The position numbers were made by a program, and so were the translations under genes. Below are positions 61,835 through 64,000 of a stretch of DNA of 64,000 bases, one piece after another. How positions within the stretch are numbered: the first letter of the stretch is position 1; every line of letters starts with the position of its first letter. This stretch comes from Lachnospiraceae bacterium. Its GTDB lineage: Bacteria; Bacillota; Clostridia; Lachnospirales; Lachnospiraceae. Under the pieces are notes generated by a model that searched no databases, was not told the origin of the DNA, and saw only the letters and a program-made list of their open reading frames with translations. The stretch is from assembly GCA_030825115.1 (NCBI GenBank), contig JAPJQL010000013.1, positions 1 to 64,000 on the forward strand, read 5' to 3'.

Positions 61835-63163
61835 TTATGCTGCGCGGTATATGAAATATCGCGGCTTTCGGAAATGTGCCGTTTTCAAGCGAGGATATTG
61901 GCGTTCATTCCGAATCGGGATTAATTCCCGGCATAGCAGGGACATCACATCTATTGAGTCTTTCTCTGTGGTCAGACGGAGAAAGACTCTACAAATATGA
62001 GCAGCCATGCTAAAATTTACTTTGTATTCATATTTTGTGTTTCCCTTTTTTATTATCGTATGATTGATCAGCGTTTCTGTTATGTTGTATGCGATTAGCT
62101 TTGCCCATATTTCCTGTTTGATGTAATCCGGTTTATAAGCATGAAAGTTACTCAGTCCGATCGTATATTTCAGCTTACGAAAAGAACTCTCAATGTCCCA
62201 TCTGTCATAGTATAGAAGTTTTATCCGTTCAACGGGAAATTCCGCCGGAGGCAGATTGGTCACAATGCATTCATAAGAATCGTCAGATATGGGAAACCTT
62301 ACAATTCGAAATGATAAGTCATAAGAGTCCAGGGAACCGTATGCAACATAGTCAAAAGAAGCGGCAGCATCTACAAAGCGTTTGTAAAAGCCTTCTTTGA
62401 TCGGGATTGTCTTTTTATGACTGCGAACCAGAGTAACATTTACCCGGATATCAAAAGAGTCTGTATCTGGAAAATCAAAATTTCCAACAAGTCCTTTGGA
62501 ATGAATGTCTTTGGTGCGGAACAAAAAATACTGGTTCTTTTCCACGACATGGGCCATGTTGTTATAAGAACAATAGCCTCTGTCACCGATAAAGACATCT
62601 CTGGTGTCCAGCAGCAGGGCATGTCGGTCTACCATGTCACAAAAAGCCCGGAATTCATCTTTTTGGTGAACCGGCTGAATCAGGGCATCCGTATAAGTAT
62701 GCTTGTGCAGGTCATATAGAGCATTCAGGTGCATACTATAAAATCCTTTAGCTGAATGGCCCCCGGAGACGAAGTATTCCGGAGGAGAAAAAGAAGGTTT
62801 ACTAAAATAAGTAAAGGTGGAGCCATCTGCAGCAAGGAAACGGTAGCGAGGTGTTCCTTCCATAGACAGGAGGGAAGAGTTGAAGTGATGGAAAACAGCT
62901 TCCAGTGCGTCAGGTTTAAGTTTTACGCGCTGCTGACTAAAAGCAGAAGCGGATGGAGCATTTGGAAGCAGGCCAAAGAAATCAAGAAGCTCCAGTTTGG
63001 TGCTGGAAGCTCCACAGGAGACCATGAAGGAAATGAGATTAGCAGCACCTATCTTTCTGTTGCGGGTGAAATCCGAAATCGGGTTGATCGCATAGAGTGA
63101 GATATTGGATGCAACATGATTGACGGCATTTGAAAAAGCAGCTTTGATAGAGTCGTGTGACAT
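61835..63163 (-). CDS. IS4-family DDE transposase
   Basis: A complete 442-residue transposase. The DDE residues lie in LAADGSTFTYFS, FIGDRGYCSYNN and the IS4 signature YYDRWDIESSFRKLKYTIG (Y-x2-R-x3-E-x6-K). An N-terminal helical domain (SHDSIKAAFSNAVNHVASNISLYAINP) probably binds the ends. It moves the element by cut-and-paste. About 75% identical by eye to the broken copy 1, so the two arrived or diverged separately. A strong hairpin between the inverted repeat and the gene could block read-through transcription. Confidence 0.95.
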   Translation of the reverse strand: MSHDSIKAAFSNAVNHVASNISLYAINPISDFTRNRKIGAANLISFMVSCGASSTKLELLDFFGLLPNAPSASAFSQQRVKLKPDALEAVFHHFNSSLLSMEGTPRYRFLAADGSTFTYFSKPSFSPPEYFVSGGHSAKGFYSMHLNALYDLHKHTYTDALIQPVHQKDEFRAFCDMVDRHALLLDTRDVFIGDRGYCSYNNMAHVVEKNQYFLFRTKDIHSKGLVGNFDFPDTDSFDIRVNVTLVRSHKKTIPIKEGFYKRFVDAAASFDYVAYGSLDSYDLSFRIVRFPISDDSYECIVTNLPPAEFPVERIKLLYYDRWDIESSFRKLKYTIGLSNFHAYKPDYIKQEIWAKLIAYNITETLINHTIIKKGNTKYEYKVNFSMAAHICRVFLRLTTEKDSIDVMSLLCRELIPIRNERQYPRLKTAHFRKPRYFIYRAA

Positions 63164-63209
63164 AAGTGTATACCTTCTTGAATTAAAAAGAATATATTTC
63201 TAATTCAAG

Positions 63210-63256
63210 GGCCGCTCTCGCTACCTCTTAAAATTCAATCAGTAGCGAGAGCGGCC
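63210..63256 (-). repeat. Strong hairpin in the IS leader
   Basis: Perfect 15-bp arms GGCCGCTCTCGCTAC (63210-63224) and GTAGCGAGAGCGGCC (63242-63256) with a 17-nt loop, 47 nt upstream of the transposase start. On transcripts entering from outside it would hide the ribosome site. The rest of the region 63370-63580 is AT-rich with no gene seen. Confidence 0.82.
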
Positions 63257-63626
63257 GCACATTTTTGACTTTGTGCCAACACTTTTAGGAGATATTTTTT
63301 AAAAAATTGGTTAGACCCTCATTACAGAATCTAACCCTGTAGCTTAACTAACTGACATTGGTCTCTGAACAGTAACTGAAATTTCAGAATAAATGAGGAA
63401 ATAGCGATAAAGTATATCAATTAAGGCCTTCTTATTGTATAATAAGTTTGTCGTACAAGGGCACTTTTCCTCGTATAGTTTGTTAATTTTTTTAAATGAT
63501 TATTATTCAAAGTAGCCTGATTTGATTTTTTTATTAAGTGTAGATTGAGAAATATCACTATAGTTTATGAAAAGAGTGGAGATGTCGAAATATTCAAATG
63601 AAACTATTCAAAAAAAGGATGAAAAA

Positions 63627-64000
63627 ATGAGTTATAGGGATTATAAGTTAGATAACCTTAAGGCATTATTAATTTTCTGTGTGGTCTTGGGGCATTTATT
63701 GGAATTATTTGGTGGGCAGGAGCGTCGATGGATTTATATTATGATTTATTGTTTTCATATGCCGGCATTTGTATTTGTTTCGGGGATTTTTTCAAGAATG
63801 AATCCAGAACGTTTTATTCGACAGATTTTGTACTCTTACGTGGTTTATCAGAGTTTGTATTTGCTGTTTCAGCGGCTTTGCTTAAAGCAAGAAAATATCT
63901 TCCAATTTGCAACTCCATATTGGTTACTATGGTATCTGGTTTCACTTATGTTTTGGCTGCTATTTCTACCAATAATTAACGGATTTTCTAGGAAGTGGGT
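63627..64000 (+). CDS. Acyltransferase 3 family membrane protein, 3' end missing
   Basis: The first 124 residues of a membrane O-acyltransferase. It opens MSYRDYKLDNLKALLIFCVVLGHLLEL, with the conserved Arg/Lys-Asp-L-K-A and catalytic-type His in LGH, then IYCFHMPAFVFVSGIFSRM and LWYLVSLMFWLLFLPII. Relatives acetylate surface polysaccharides or teichoic acids. The ATG at 63627 follows AAGGATG; an in-frame ATG at 63582 adds 15 codons. The gene runs past the window end. It fits the surface-glycan genes left of the insertion sequences. Confidence 0.85.
   Translation, partial: MSYRDYKLDNLKALLIFCVVLGHLLELFGGQERRWIYIMIYCFHMPAFVFVSGIFSRMNPERFIRQILYSYVVYQSLYLLFQRLCLKQENIFQFATPYWLLWYLVSLMFWLLFLPIINGFSRKW

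Larger units (their letters stand above)
61656..63369 (-). mobile_element. IS4-family insertion sequence, copy 2 (intact transposase)
   Basis: The left inverted repeat starts CCAATGTCATTTAGTTAA (61656-61673), the right ends TTAACTAACTGACATTGG (63344-63361) plus TCTCTGAA. The left end lacks the outer eight bases seen elsewhere, because it directly joins copy 1. Non-coding ends carry no other gene. Confidence 0.88.

Noticed and set aside
61648..63369. 8-bp target-site duplication (CCTCTGAA / TCTCTGAA) around IS copy 2
   Set aside because: The left end of copy 1 (TTCAAAGG) shows that these bases are probably the outer part of the inverted repeat, so the match is better explained as IS sequence.
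1..64000. tRNA, rRNA or attachment site for the integrase
   Set aside because: No cloverleaf ends, rRNA motifs or convincing att repeats were recognised on either strand; a dedicated search would be needed to exclude them.

Overview
The window looks like chromosome of a Gram-positive, probably spore-forming anaerobe of the Lachnospiraceae/Clostridia type. The grounds are the str operon in Firmicute order (rpsL-rpsG-fusA-tuf), strong AGGAGG ribosome-binding sites, many secreted proteins with choline-binding-type cell-wall repeats, an LCP glycopolymer ligase, a Csp-like subtilase and agr-type LytTR regulators. Base composition is near 50% GC for most of the window and falls sharply at about 53.1-54.2 kb and 55.8-59.3 kb, which suggests acquired DNA there. 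No rRNA, tRNA or CRISPR array was seen.

Layout. 1-4.6 kb: str operon (tuf cut by the window edge). 4.6-15.1 kb: secreted M6 metalloprotease, small membrane protein, CorC-type transporter, signal peptidase II, S8 peptidase, ClpX, HtrA. 15.2-28.3 kb: one co-directional surface-glycan block: TPP enzyme, two paralogous SDR sugar enzymes, a zinc-finger C-methyltransferase, three GT2 proteins, an undecaprenyl-phosphate sugar transferase and an LCP ligase. The gene set suggests a branched or C-methylated sugar polymer attached to the wall. 28.4-32.4 kb: three secreted cell-wall-binding proteins and two small coiled-coil proteins. 32.5-39.9 kb: a lipoprotein, then a tight minus-strand operon of LytTR regulator, NACHT-less STAND-like protein, contractile sheath, tube and a 38-residue peptide, then VanZ and an orphan protein behind a structured leader. 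40.2-47.8 kb: integrase, a catalytically dead and an intact NlpC/P60 lysin, DUF6765 and DUF6431 proteins and an agr-like HK/RR pair. 48-52.5 kb: a 1355-residue NACHT protein and GtrA. 52.5-54.5 kb: decayed DNA with a helicase remnant, a partly duplicated XRE gene and a gtrA remnant. 54.5-59.8 kb: GT4, CsbB-like GT2, YfhO and the wreck of an LTA synthase gene. 59.9-63.4 kb: two abutting IS4-family copies. 63.6 kb to the end: an acyltransferase running off the window.

Two regions look most novel. First, the operon at 33.1-38.7 kb pairs a minimal contractile apparatus (sheath and tube, no baseplate visible) with a protein that is a NACHT-deleted paralogue of the giant NACHT protein 10 kb away. 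Second, two divergent intergenic regions (41.94-42.05 and 43.90-44.01 kb) share a dyad promoter architecture with identical internal spacing: ACACC-N3-TTTGCA facing outward on both arms and a -10 box 22-24 nt further on. This ties the two lysins, DUF6765 and DUF6431 into one regulon, probably under the LytTR regulator encoded beside them.
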